64,000 nt of DNA from Cronobacter dublinensis subsp. dublinensis LMG 23823 (GCF_001277235.1 NZ_CP012266.1:3534001-3598000); one strand, 5' to 3'; numbered from the stretch's first letter, positions 8,527-16,249 are shown. The notes: generated from the sequence alone by a model not told the origin. Program-made: numbers and translations.

Positions 8527-8900
8527 TGAACCGCTGGTTTACGGAAGTCCTGGACGCCCATGTGGCGATTGAACGCTGGCTCGGTCAGGGTGAAGGCGAC
8601 GTTAAGTCGCTGCTGTCCCGCTTTAGCGCTGACTATTCGATGATCCCGTTAAGCGGCGCGCCGCTTGATGCCGCCGCGTTACGCGCCTTTTTCAGCGCCG
8701 CGGGCGGCAGCCGACCGGGGCTTGCGATTGAGGTCGATGGTTTGTCGCTTATCGCTGAATGGCCGACGGGTGCGGTGGTCGGGTATCGGGAAACGCAGAT
8801 GACAGCGCAGGAGACCACGGTGCGCTGGTCTACGGTGGTGTTTGAACTGCATGAAGGCGCGCCGCTCTGGCGTCACCTGCATGAGACGCGGCAAGCCTGA
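8526..8900 (+). CDS. Small protein coupled to the MFS transporter, possibly SnoaL/DUF4440-like
   Basis: The ATG at 8526 overlaps the transporter stop (TGATG) and is preceded by a strong Shine-Dalgarno stretch (AGAAGGAGAAG), so this 124-residue start is preferred over a longer upstream frame. The protein has no signal peptide or membrane segment. Its pattern, an initial helix (HVAIERWLGQGEG), then alternating strands ending in RWSTVVFELHEGAPLWRHLHET, looks like the cone-shaped NTF2/SnoaL/DUF4440 fold, but I cannot confirm the family. The role is unknown; coupling to the efflux pump suggests a shared substrate or pathway. Confidence 0.7.
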   Translation: MNRWFTEVLDAHVAIERWLGQGEGDVKSLLSRFSADYSMIPLSGAPLDAAALRAFFSAAGGSRPGLAIEVDGLSLIAEWPTGAVVGYRETQMTAQETTVRWSTVVFELHEGAPLWRHLHETRQA

Positions 8901-8910
8901 GGCGCAAAAG

Positions 8911-8941
8911 AAAAAGGCCAGTCAGACGACTGGCCTTTTTT
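8911..8941. terminator. Bidirectional terminator between the MFS-coupled gene and rpoS
   Basis: GGCCAGTC and GACTGGCC form a perfect stem with loop AGAC, flanked by an A-run on the left and a T-run on the right. It can end transcription from the plus-strand accessory genes and from rpoS on the minus strand. Confidence 0.9.
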
Positions 8942-8955
8942 GAGGGAATGGAAAA

Positions 8956-9948
8956 TTATTCGCGGAACAGCGCTTCGATGTTCAGTCCCTGAGCCTGCAG
9001 GATTTCACGCAGACGACGGAGACCTTCAACCTGAATCTGGCGAACGCGTTCACGAGTCAGGCCGATTTCACGACCAACATCTTCAAGCGTTGCCGCTTCG
9101 TAACCGAGCAGACCGAAACGACGCGCCAGGACTTCACGCTGTTTGGCGTTCAGTTCGAACAGCCATTTGACGATGCTCTGTTTCATGTCATCGTCCTGCG
9201 TGGTGTCTTCCGGGCCGTTGTCTTTCTCATCGGCCAGGATGTCCAGCAGCGCTTTCTCTGAATCGCCACCCAGCGGGGTGTCAACAGAGGTAATACGCTC
9301 GTTCAGGCGCAGCATACGGCTAACGTCATCAACCGGTTTGTCCAGCTGTTCAGCAATCTCTTCTGCGCTCGGCTCGTGGTCCAGTTTATGGGACAGTTCA
9401 CGCGCAGTACGCAGATAGACGTTCAGCTCTTTCACGATGTGAATCGGCAGGCGAATCGTACGGGTTTGGTTCATGATTGCCCGTTCGATGGTCTGACGAA
9501 TCCACCAGGTCGCGTAGGTTGAGAAACGGAACCCGCGTTCCGGGTCAAATTTCTCAACAGCGCGGATCAGCCCCAGGTTGCCCTCTTCAATCAGATCCAG
9601 CAGCGCCAGACCACGATTGCTGTAACGACGGGCAATCTTCACCACCAGACGCAGGTTACTTTCGATCATGCGACGGCGGGAGGCGACGTCACCACGCAGA
9701 GCGCGGCGCGCAAAGTAAACTTCTTCTTCAGCCGTTAACAGCGGCGAATAACCGATCTCGCCCAGATACAGCTGAGTAGCATCTAATACACGCTGTGTTG
9801 AACCCTGCGACAGCAGCTCTTCTTCAGCCAGGTCATTATCACTGGGTTCCTCTTCTACCAAGGCTTTTTCGTCAAAAGCCTCTACTCCGTTCTCATCAAA
9901 TTCCGCGTCTTCATTTAAGTCATGAACTTTCAGCGTATTCTGATTCAT
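8956..9948 (-). CDS. rpoS: RNA polymerase sigma factor RpoS (sigma-38)
   Basis: RpoS directs RNA polymerase to general stress and stationary-phase promoters. The protein has 330 residues and is nearly identical to the E. coli protein from QNTLKVHDLNEDAEF to LNIEALFRE. Region 2 (VVKIARRYSNRGLALLDLIEEGNLG ... GFRFSTYATWWIRQ) and the region 4.2 helix-turn-helix (TLEDVGREIGLTRERVRQIQ) are intact. No frameshift or premature stop is present, although this gene is often damaged in laboratory strains. The Shine-Dalgarno sequence is GGTAGGAGCCACC. The main promoter is expected inside nlpD, giving a long leader that small RNAs regulate. Confidence 0.99.
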   Translation of the reverse strand: MNQNTLKVHDLNEDAEFDENGVEAFDEKALVEEEPSDNDLAEEELLSQGSTQRVLDATQLYLGEIGYSPLLTAEEEVYFARRALRGDVASRRRMIESNLRLVVKIARRYSNRGLALLDLIEEGNLGLIRAVEKFDPERGFRFSTYATWWIRQTIERAIMNQTRTIRLPIHIVKELNVYLRTARELSHKLDHEPSAEEIAEQLDKPVDDVSRMLRLNERITSVDTPLGGDSEKALLDILADEKDNGPEDTTQDDDMKQSIVKWLFELNAKQREVLARRFGLLGYEAATLEDVGREIGLTRERVRQIQVEGLRRLREILQAQGLNIEALFRE

Positions 9949-10007
9949 AAGGTGGCTCCTACCCGTGATCCCTGAGCAAAGCGCCTGAAGAAGCGCACTC
10001 TGCCAAT

Positions 10008-11150
10008 TTATCGCTGCGGCAAATAGCGCAGCGGGTTTACGGATTTCCCCTTGTAACGAATTTCAAAATGCAAGCGTGTTGAACTGGTTCCGGAGCTACC
10101 CATGGTAGCGATTTTTTGCCCCGCCTTAACTTCTTGTTGTTCCCGGACCAGCATAGTGTCGTTATGGGCGTAGGCACTCAGGTAATCATCGTTGTGTTTG
10201 ATGATAATAAGATTACCGTAACCGCGAAGCGCACTACCGGCATACACGACGCGACCCTCTGCGGTTGCGACGATAGCCTGTCCTTTGCTGCCTGCGATAT
10301 CGATCCCTTTGTTCCCCCCTTCTGCGGCGGAGAAGTTCTCGATAACGTTGCCTTCAGTCGGCCAGCGCCAGGTAGCGACAGGTGCACTGTTGGTGGTGCT
10401 GCTTACGGTCGGTTCTGGAGTGCTAACAGCAGGCGCTGTGGAAGGAGCTACGACTGCCCCAGAGCTCACATTCCCAGGCAACATTTTGTTAGCACTCTGT
10501 TCACCTGAATCCTCAGAGTAAATAATTGTCGGTTTCGACGCAACCACCGTGCTGGTATTTTGCGCAGGTTTTGAGACAATTCCTTGTGCGCTTGCATCAG
10601 CTTGTGTAATTGCATTGCCACCTGTGATCGGCGTACCGGATGCGTTGCCCACCTGCAGCGTCTGCCCGACATTCAGGCCGTACGGGGCTTCAATATGGTT
10701 ACGCTGCGCCAAATCACGGAAATCGTTCCCGGTTATCCAGGCGATATAAAACAGCGTATCACCGCGTTTCACGGTATAGGTGCTGCCGCCGGTATAGCTG
10801 CCTTTCGGAATATTCCCATACTTGCGGTTGTAAACAATGCGGCCATTTTGCGTCTCCACCGGCTGTTCGGGGATGACCTGCGCCTGACGCGGCTGGCTTA
10901 TCTGCGGCTGAACGGGCGCAGGCTGGACCGGCGCCGGGCGGCTCTGCGTCGAGATGTTCGACGGCGGCATAATCATCCCGCCGCCTGTCCCGGCGCTGGC
11001 GCCTGCGCTGTTGCTGCTCGCGCTGCCGCCGACGGAACTGACAGGCGCCGGTGCGGAGGAGTTATTTGAATTACATGCCGCCAGACAAAGCGAAATCAGT
11101 GACAGCGCCGCGACACGGCGTGCTGTGAAGGTTGGGCTTCCCGCGCTCAT
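10008..11150 (-). CDS. nlpD: Murein hydrolase activator lipoprotein NlpD
   Basis: NlpD is an outer-membrane lipoprotein that activates the amidase AmiC (encoded near 62 kb) during cell separation. The 380-residue protein has a signal peptide with lipobox LAAC (Cys26), a Ser/Gly/Pro/Gln-rich linker (about 30-110), a LysM domain (about 123-167, YTVKRGDTLFYIAWITGND) and a C-terminal LytM/M23 domain (about 270-376) whose catalytic His/Asp set is degenerate, as in activators without hydrolase activity. It lies upstream of rpoS; the rpoS main promoter and leader overlap its 3' half. Confidence 0.98.
   Translation of the reverse strand: MSAGSPTFTARRVAALSLISLCLAACNSNNSSAPAPVSSVGGSASSNSAGASAGTGGGMIMPPSNISTQSRPAPVQPAPVQPQISQPRQAQVIPEQPVETQNGRIVYNRKYGNIPKGSYTGGSTYTVKRGDTLFYIAWITGNDFRDLAQRNHIEAPYGLNVGQTLQVGNASGTPITGGNAITQADASAQGIVSKPAQNTSTVVASKPTIIYSEDSGEQSANKMLPGNVSSGAVVAPSTAPAVSTPEPTVSSTTNSAPVATWRWPTEGNVIENFSAAEGGNKGIDIAGSKGQAIVATAEGRVVYAGSALRGYGNLIIIKHNDDYLSAYAHNDTMLVREQQEVKAGQKIATMGSSGTSSTRLHFEIRYKGKSVNPLRYLPQR
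10041..10064 (-). promoter_or_regulatory. rpoS leader site for DsrA-type small RNA pairing
   Basis: On the minus strand this segment reads GAAATTCGTTAC then AAGGGGAAATCC, 93 to 116 bases upstream of the rpoS start codon. It matches the stretch of the E. coli rpoS leader that pairs with DsrA and, overlapping, RprA and ArcZ to open the inhibitory hairpin. It also codes for the last part of NlpD (FEIRYKGKS). The small RNA genes are not in this window. Confidence 0.75.
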
Positions 11151-11250
11151 TTATCCCCCTGGAATGGTTTACTTCTCTGATAGATACGATGACAACCGCT
11201 CTGTTTGGCGTCTGGCCAACGCGATTTTCGCTCACCATACGCCAAAAACG

Positions 11251-11276
11251 CGCTAAAAACTCAGGAAAAATTCCTG
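11251..11276 (-). terminator. Possible terminator after pcm
   Basis: Read on the minus strand, CAGGAA and TTCCTG form a 6-bp stem (11262-11276) followed by AGTTTTTAGCG. It lies just after the pcm stop codon and before the nlpD promoter region. The stem is short, so strength is uncertain. Confidence 0.45.
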
Positions 11277-11278
11277 GT

Positions 11279-11905
11279 TTACGCCAGCTCCCCTTTCACC
11301 AGGGGCACAAAGCGTACGGCTTCTACGGTGTCGATAATAAATTCGCTCCCCCGCCGACGAACGCGCTTTAACACCTGCTGTTCGTCGCCCACGGGAAGAA
11401 CCAGAATGCCGCCCTCGTCCAGCTGCGACAGAAGTGCCGTCGGGATCTCAGGCGGTGCGGCCGTCACGATGATGGCGTCAAACGGGGCGCGCGCCTGCCA
11501 CCCCTGCCAGCCGTCACCGTGACGCGTTGAAACGTTGTGAAGATCGAGCTGCTTCAAACGCCGTCTGGCGTGCCATTGCAGGCTTTTGATGCGCTCAACC
11601 GAGCAGACGTGATGCACCAGATGGGCCAGAATCGCCGTCTGGTAGCCGGAGCCGGTGCCGATTTCCAGCACCCTGGAGGCGGGCGTGAGCGTCAGAAGCT
11701 CCGTCATGCGCGCCACCATATAAGGCTGAGAAATGGTCTGCCCGGACCCAATCGGCAGCGCGACATTTTCCCAGGCTTTGTGCTCAAACGCTTCATCGAC
11801 AAACTTTTCGCGCGGCACGCGAGAGATTGCCTCAAGCACGCGTTCATCTTTGATGCCCTGAGCACGCAGTTGATTGAGAAGGGTCTGAACACGATTGTTT
11901 ACCAT
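11279..11905 (-). CDS. pcm: Protein-L-isoaspartate O-methyltransferase
   Basis: Pcm repairs damaged proteins by methylating isoaspartyl residues with S-adenosylmethionine. The 208-residue protein carries the SAM-binding motif VLEIGTGSGYQTAILAHL and the family motif PREKFVDEAFEHKAWEN near the N-terminus, and ends RFVPLVKGELA like the E. coli protein. The start overlaps the 3' end of surE by 7 bases, so the two stress-survival genes are coupled. Identity is certain. Confidence 0.98.
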   Translation of the reverse strand: MVNNRVQTLLNQLRAQGIKDERVLEAISRVPREKFVDEAFEHKAWENVALPIGSGQTISQPYMVARMTELLTLTPASRVLEIGTGSGYQTAILAHLVHHVCSVERIKSLQWHARRRLKQLDLHNVSTRHGDGWQGWQARAPFDAIIVTAAPPEIPTALLSQLDEGGILVLPVGDEQQVLKRVRRRGSEFIIDTVEAVRFVPLVKGELA

Positions 11906-12660
11906 TGGCCGTTTACTCCGGCGCTGGTCAACCAGCGGGTGACCACATCCTGCGCGTTGTACGCGGTTAAATCGACATGCAGCGGCGTCACGGAGACGTA
12001 ACCTTCGTCTACCGCCGCGAAATCAGTGTCCGGACCGGCGTCGAGCTTGTCCCCCGGCGGGCCTATCCAGTAGAGCGTATTGCCGCGCGGATCTTCCTGG
12101 GGAATGACTTTGTCCGCCGGATGGCGGCTGCCGCAGCGGGTGACGCGAATGCCTTTGATCTGCTCAAGCGGCAGGTCGGGCACATTCACGTTGAGAATAC
12201 GTCCGGTGCGCAGCGGCTCACGCGCCAGCGCGCGTAACAGCGTGCAGGTGACGGCGGCGGCGGTGTCGTAATGCTCATGGCCGTTCAGCGAAACCGCCAG
12301 CGCAGGCAGCCCGAGATGGCGGCCTTCCATTGCCGCGGCCACGGTGCCGGAATAAATCACGTCATCGCCGAGATTCGGCCCGGCGTTAATGCCGGAGACG
12401 ACGACATCCGGGCGCGGGCGCATCAGCGCGTTGACGCCGAGGAACACGCAGTCGGTGGGTGTGCCCATCTGTACCGCGATATCGCCGTTGGGGTAGGTAA
12501 ACGTACGAAGCGAAGATTCTAGCGTTAACGAGTTAGACGCGCCGCTACGATTGCGGTCGGGGGCCACCACCTGGACGTCGGCGAACTCACGCAGCGCCTT
12601 CGCCAGCGCCTGAATGCCTGGCGCGTGGATCCCGTCATCGTTACTTAACAATATCCGCAT
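11899..12660 (-). CDS. surE: 5'/3'-nucleotidase SurE
   Basis: SurE is a metal-dependent phosphatase acting on nucleoside monophosphates and short polyphosphate, linked to stationary-phase survival. The 253-residue protein begins MRILLSNDDGIHAPGI, with the metal-binding Asp8-Asp9 pair, and contains VSGINAGPNLGDDVIYSGTVAAA, the second metal/active-site segment. In E. coli truD overlaps the start of surE; here an 860-base insertion separates them, so surE must be read from its own promoter in that gap or from read-through. Confidence 0.98.
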   Translation of the reverse strand: MRILLSNDDGIHAPGIQALAKALREFADVQVVAPDRNRSGASNSLTLESSLRTFTYPNGDIAVQMGTPTDCVFLGVNALMRPRPDVVVSGINAGPNLGDDVIYSGTVAAAMEGRHLGLPALAVSLNGHEHYDTAAAVTCTLLRALAREPLRTGRILNVNVPDLPLEQIKGIRVTRCGSRHPADKVIPQEDPRGNTLYWIGPPGDKLDAGPDTDFAAVDEGYVSVTPLHVDLTAYNAQDVVTRWLTSAGVNGQW

Positions 12661-13010
12661 AAAGCGCGTAATCCTTTCCTGATGTTAAACATGGCAATGT
12701 TATCCCTTAAAACGCGTCCTGGTGTTTTCTGTTTTACTTTCGCTGAACATGATTACGCCAGACCGCCGGATAGCCGCTCGCAGGCATTCTAGCGCGCGAT
12801 GCCGCTGTCCGGTAGGGTCGATTTTCGAAAGATCATGTCCTTACATTACAGGACGTTCGCCTGAAATGCGTTTTGCGCGCCCGAGGCGGTGCGTATTTTT
12901 CACCCTCCCGCCGCCCTCTTTCGATGCCGTTTCCCGCGCTTCGCGTCATCAGTTATTAGTTCATTTTGGTCCAGAACGCCAAACAGACCCAATACGGGAA
13001 AGAGAGACGA

Positions 13011-13109
13011 ATGCCCGATCGCGTGTTTATCCGATGTCTCATTCCCGCCGTTGTCAGCGTGATACGCCGCTTCCTATACTTTTGCGGGATAAGGCTCAGG
13101 GAAGGATAA
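13011..13109 (+). CDS. Possible 32-residue leader peptide
   Basis: An ATG with a purine-rich stretch upstream (GGGAAAGAGAGACGA) opens a 32-codon frame ending in TAA, four bases before the ATG of the DUF1493 gene. The peptide is basic and hydrophobic (it includes LIPAVVSVIRRFLYF, so it could form one short membrane helix). Its stop lies within the ribosome site of the next gene (GAAGGATAAG), which would allow translational coupling. The -35/-10 pair at 13051-13080 lies inside the frame, so a downstream transcript would not include it. This is speculative. Confidence 0.3.
   Translation: MPDRVFIRCLIPAVVSVIRRFLYFCGIRLREG
13051..13080 (+). promoter_or_regulatory. Promoter of the DUF1493 gene
   Basis: TTGTCA (13051-13056) and TATACT (13075-13080) are separated by 18 bases and lie about 33 bases before the ATG at 13114; both are close to sigma-70 consensus. 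Confidence 0.6.
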
Positions 13110-13113
13110 GAAT

Positions 13114-13440
13114 ATGACAGGCACTGACGACGTTCTGGCTTTCTTTCGCAAGGCATTGCCCACGCTTGCCGATCTCAGGTTCCGTGAAATCCCGCTCGAA
13201 CTGGATGATGCGTTGCAGGACTATGCGGAGCCTGACGATCTGCTGGTAGCCATTAACCAGTACGATCAACATTTTCATGTCGATATGTCAGTAATGAACT
13301 GGGATCGCTATTTTCCGTGGAAACAGCCGTGGTTCTTTCGAAAATGGTTCACCCGTAAACCTGTCGTGCAGACGGCGAAACCGCTGACCGTACACATGTT
13401 TGCGCAATCCGCCAAAGCCGGGCGCTGGCTGTTTGAATAA
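13114..13440 (+). CDS. DUF1493 family protein
   Basis: A 108-residue acidic N-terminal/basic C-terminal protein that fits the DUF1493 family, found mainly in Enterobacteriaceae and of unknown function; some members are thought to resemble acyl carrier proteins, but no phosphopantetheine serine motif (DSL) is obvious here. Features include VLAFFRKALPTL, a central FHVDMSVMNWDRYFPWKQPWFFRKWF segment rich in aromatic residues, and the ending LTVHMFAQSAKAGRWLFE. A clear Shine-Dalgarno sequence (GAAGGATAAG) and promoter precede it, and a terminator follows. It lies on the opposite strand inside the truD-surE operon. Confidence 0.75.
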   Translation: MTGTDDVLAFFRKALPTLADLRFREIPLELDDALQDYAEPDDLLVAINQYDQHFHVDMSVMNWDRYFPWKQPWFFRKWFTRKPVVQTAKPLTVHMFAQSAKAGRWLFE

Positions 13441-13458
13441 GCGCAGGCGTATGGACGT

Positions 13459-13486
13459 AAAAAAACCGCCTCCGGGGCGGTTTTTT
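13459..13486. terminator. Bidirectional terminator between the DUF1493 gene and truD
   Basis: AAAAAACCGCC and GGCGGTTTTTT form a strong stem around TCCGG. It can stop transcripts from the DUF1493 gene (plus) and from the ftsB-ispD-ispF-truD operon (minus), which isolates surE from its usual operon. Confidence 0.9.
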
Positions 13487-13520
13487 AATGCGTCGCGAAG
13501 GCAACGCGCAGAACGGTCGG

Positions 13521-14570
13521 CTATTCGCCGATATCCGCGTGCTCTTCCACTGTGGTGAACAGCTCCCGGATGACGCTGGTGGCGAAGCTGCCTGCCGGCA
13601 GCCAGAAGCTGGCCTCAAGCGTCGCGTCATCCTGCCACTGCCAGCGCAGGTCGCGCGGGAACAGCAGCATCGCGCGACGCGCGGCCTCGACCTTTTCGCG
13701 GGTCAGCAGCGTCAGCAGTTCAGTCTGGTCGGCAAGCGTTGCCTGCTCGAACGCCAGCGCCGCGCGCTGCGGGCCCCAGTCGCCGCTACCGGGCAACGCG
13801 GCGGTGATAAGCAGCTCGCCGCTGTCCACACGCGCCTGTAATTCGGGCAGCTCTTCTGGCGTTGCGACAAACCAGCTGCCGCGTCCGGCGAGCTGTAGCG
13901 CGTCGCCGTCAATCACCTGATTAAAATCGAGGTTTTCGAGCCGTGCGCTGACCAGCTGGTTAAACATCAGGCTGCGCGCGGCAGAGAGCGCAAAACTGCG
14001 TTTATTGCGCTCGCGCGGCGGCTGGCCGGTTTGCGCCCAGCGCTGCGCCTGGAAAATGTTGCTACCGCCAATCCCGAAACGCTGCGGGCCGAAGTAGTTC
14101 GGCACGCCCTGTTCGGCAATCAGGCTCAGCCGCTGTTCGACGTCGTCGCGGTGCGTGATGTCGCGCAGCACCAGCAAAAAGCGGTTGCCCTTAAGCGCCC
14201 CTAAACGCAGTTTGCGGCGATGGCGGGCGAACTCCAGCACCTCGCAGCCTTCCGGCGTAAACGCGCGCATCGCGGGCATCTCTTTGCCGGGCAGGCGCGC
14301 GCACAGCCACTGTTCGGTCACCGCATGCTTATCTTTCTGGCCCGCGAAACTGACTTCGCGCGCCGCGATCCCGAGAAACTTTGCCAGCGCATCGGCCACA
14401 AAGCGGGTGTTGCAGCCGGTTTTGCGAATGCGCACCAGCAGGTGTTCGCCTTCGCCGTCCGGCGCGAAGCCTAAATCCTCAACGACCTGAAAGTCTGTCG
14501 GGCTGGCCTTGAGTTTCCCCTGCCCTTGCGGCTGGCCGTGGAGCCAGCGTAGCGTTTTGAAATCACTCAT
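13521..14570 (-). CDS. truD: tRNA pseudouridine(13) synthase TruD
   Basis: TruD makes pseudouridine at position 13 of tRNA-Glu. The 349-residue length equals that of E. coli TruD, the catalytic aspartate is Asp80 within FAGQKDKHAVTEQW, and the second family motif NYFGPQRFGIGGSN is present. The ATG overlaps the ispF stop codon (ATGA), so it is translationally coupled to ispF. A terminator at 13459-13486 follows its end, unlike E. coli where surE comes next. Confidence 0.98.
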   Translation of the reverse strand: MSDFKTLRWLHGQPQGQGKLKASPTDFQVVEDLGFAPDGEGEHLLVRIRKTGCNTRFVADALAKFLGIAAREVSFAGQKDKHAVTEQWLCARLPGKEMPAMRAFTPEGCEVLEFARHRRKLRLGALKGNRFLLVLRDITHRDDVEQRLSLIAEQGVPNYFGPQRFGIGGSNIFQAQRWAQTGQPPRERNKRSFALSAARSLMFNQLVSARLENLDFNQVIDGDALQLAGRGSWFVATPEELPELQARVDSGELLITAALPGSGDWGPQRAALAFEQATLADQTELLTLLTREKVEAARRAMLLFPRDLRWQWQDDATLEASFWLPAGSFATSVIRELFTTVEEHADIGE

Positions 14571-15046
14571 GCGCTGGCCTTTATCAGCAGCGCCACCGCC
14601 TCGCAGGCGATGCCTTCGCCGCGCCCGGTGAAGCCGAGTTTTTCGGTCGTGGTCGCTTTGACGTTGACCTGCTCCATATGGCAGCCGAGATCTTCGGCGA
14701 TAAACACCCGCATCTGCGGAATGTGCGGGGCCATTTTCGGGGCCTGCGCGATGATGGTGACATCGACGTTGCCGAGCGTGTAGCCCTTCGCCTGAATACG
14801 GCGCCAGGCCTCGCGCAGCAGCTCACGGCTGTCGGCGCCTTTAAACGCCGGGTCGGTGTCCGGGAAGAGCTTGCCGATATCGCCAAGCGCGGCGGCGCCG
14901 AGCAGCGCGTCGGTCAGCGCGTGCAGCGCCACGTCGCCGTCGGAGTGCGCCAGCAAGCCTTGCTCATAAGGAATACGGACGCCGCCAAGAATAATCGGGC
15001 CTGCGCCTCCAAAGGCGTGTACATCAAAACCATGTCCGATACGCAT
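14567..15046 (-). CDS. ispF: 2-C-methyl-D-erythritol 2,4-cyclodiphosphate synthase
   Basis: IspF closes the cyclic diphosphate in the non-mevalonate (MEP) isoprenoid pathway. I chose the ATG at 15046 (MRIGHGFDVHAFGG) because it gives the family length of 159 residues and overlaps the ispD stop as TAATG; a frame extending upstream lies in ispD. Metal ligands Asp8, His10 and His42 are in place, and the C-terminal region KATTTEKLGFTGRGEGIACEAV is typical. It works after IspD in the same operon. Confidence 0.98.
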   Translation of the reverse strand: MRIGHGFDVHAFGGAGPIILGGVRIPYEQGLLAHSDGDVALHALTDALLGAAALGDIGKLFPDTDPAFKGADSRELLREAWRRIQAKGYTLGNVDVTIIAQAPKMAPHIPQMRVFIAEDLGCHMEQVNVKATTTEKLGFTGRGEGIACEAVALLIKASA

Positions 15047-15756
15047 TATGCCGTCTCCATTGAGGTTAACCGGGAAAGATAAAACGCCGCCAGAGCCAGA
15101 TCCTCCGGGCGGGTGACTTTGATATTGTCCGAGCGCCCGGCGACCAGCTCCGGGTGGAAGCCGCAATATTCGAGCGCGGAGGCTTCGTCGGTGATGGTCG
15201 CGCCCTCCGCGAGCGCACGCGTCAGGCAGTCGCGCAGCAGTTCCAGCGGAAAGAGCTGCGGCGTGAGCGCGTGCCAGAGGTTTTCGCGATCGACCGTGTG
15301 TGCGATGGCCGGTTTACCCGGCTCCGCGCGCTTCATGGTGTCGCAGGCGGGCGCGGCGAGAATGCCGCCCACCCGGCTGGTGTCGGTGAGCGCCAGCAGT
15401 CGCGCCAGATCCTGGGCGTCAAGGCACGGGCGCGCGGCGTCATGCACCAGCGCCCAGCGCGCGTCGCCTGCCGCCTGAAGGCCTGCCAGCACGGAATCGG
15501 CGCGCTGCGCGCCGCCGCGCACCATCTGAACGTCAGGGTGCGACGCCAGCGGCAGTTGGGCGAAAGCGGTGTCGGCGGGGCTGATGGCGATAATCACCCG
15601 GCTGATGCGCGGATGCAGCAACAGCGGCGCGACCGCGTGTTCGAGAATCGTTTTGTTCCCGATGGTGAGGTATTGTTTTGGACATTCCGTCTGCATACGG
15701 CTGCCGATTCCGGCCGCCGGCACCACGGCAATCACGTCCGCAAAGGAGGGCGCCAT
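15046..15756 (-). CDS. ispD: 2-C-methyl-D-erythritol 4-phosphate cytidylyltransferase
   Basis: IspD couples CTP to methylerythritol phosphate, the step that commits to CDP-ME in the MEP pathway. The start at 15756 (MAPSFADVIAVVPAAG) gives 236 residues, the same as E. coli; an upstream ATG at 15801 would overlap ftsB and add 15 unlikely residues. The CTP-binding motif VPAAGIGSRMQTECPKQYL and the downstream ALVHDAARPCL are present. It is flanked by ftsB (20 bases upstream) and ispF (1-base overlap). Confidence 0.97.
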   Translation of the reverse strand: MAPSFADVIAVVPAAGIGSRMQTECPKQYLTIGNKTILEHAVAPLLLHPRISRVIIAISPADTAFAQLPLASHPDVQMVRGGAQRADSVLAGLQAAGDARWALVHDAARPCLDAQDLARLLALTDTSRVGGILAAPACDTMKRAEPGKPAIAHTVDRENLWHALTPQLFPLELLRDCLTRALAEGATITDEASALEYCGFHPELVAGRSDNIKVTRPEDLALAAFYLSRLTSMETA

Positions 15757-15775
15757 GTGTAAAACCCGCTTGTGG

Positions 15776-16087
15776 TTATCGATTATTTTGCGCAGACCCA
15801 CCGGCGCGTTTGGCCGCGTCCGGCACCAGGCGATAGAAGGTTTCGCCAGGTTTCGTCATGCTTAATTCGTTGCGCGCGCGCTCTTCGATAGCTTCCTGAC
15901 CGCCGTTGAGATCGTCTATCTCGGCGAAAAGCTGATCGTTACGCGCTTTGAGTTTGGCGTTGGTGGCCTGCTGTACCGCCACGTCGTCGGCTACGCGGGA
16001 ATAGTCATGGATGCCGTTTTTTCCAAACCACAGCGAATACTGTAGCCAGACCAGCAAAGCCAGCAATAGCAGCGTTAGTTTACCCAT
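15776..16087 (-). CDS. ftsB: Cell division protein FtsB
   Basis: FtsB is a small bitopic inner-membrane protein that joins FtsL and FtsQ in the divisome. The 103-residue sequence has one N-terminal membrane helix (about residues 3-21, LTLLLLALLVWLQYSLWFG), a coiled coil (about 29-63, VADDVAVQQATNAKLKARNDQL) and the conserved DLNGGQEAIEERARNELSMTKPGETFYR. It heads the ftsB-ispD-ispF-truD operon, as in E. coli. Confidence 0.98.
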   Translation of the reverse strand: MGKLTLLLLALLVWLQYSLWFGKNGIHDYSRVADDVAVQQATNAKLKARNDQLFAEIDDLNGGQEAIEERARNELSMTKPGETFYRLVPDAAKRAGGSAQNNR

Positions 16088-16249
16088 TCTGCCCCCTGAA
16101 ATACGGCTTCATCATCCCATAACTTCCCGCCGGACTCTACCCGGCTTGCTACGACGTGCAGGTTAAGAAATTAAACAGCGGCAGAATGTACCACAGAAAG
16201 CGCGCCGATGCGCACGCGCCTGTTGAGAGAGCGTGAAAATCGCGACGCG

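Larger units (their letters stand above)
12661..13113. other. Non-conserved spacer between surE and the DUF1493 gene
   Basis: This stretch replaces the direct truD-surE overlap seen in E. coli. It should hold the surE promoter (minus strand) and, at its right end, the DUF1493 promoter. A possible 32-codon ORF lies at 13011-13109. I see no other supported gene, repeat or transposase remnant. Confidence 0.5.
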
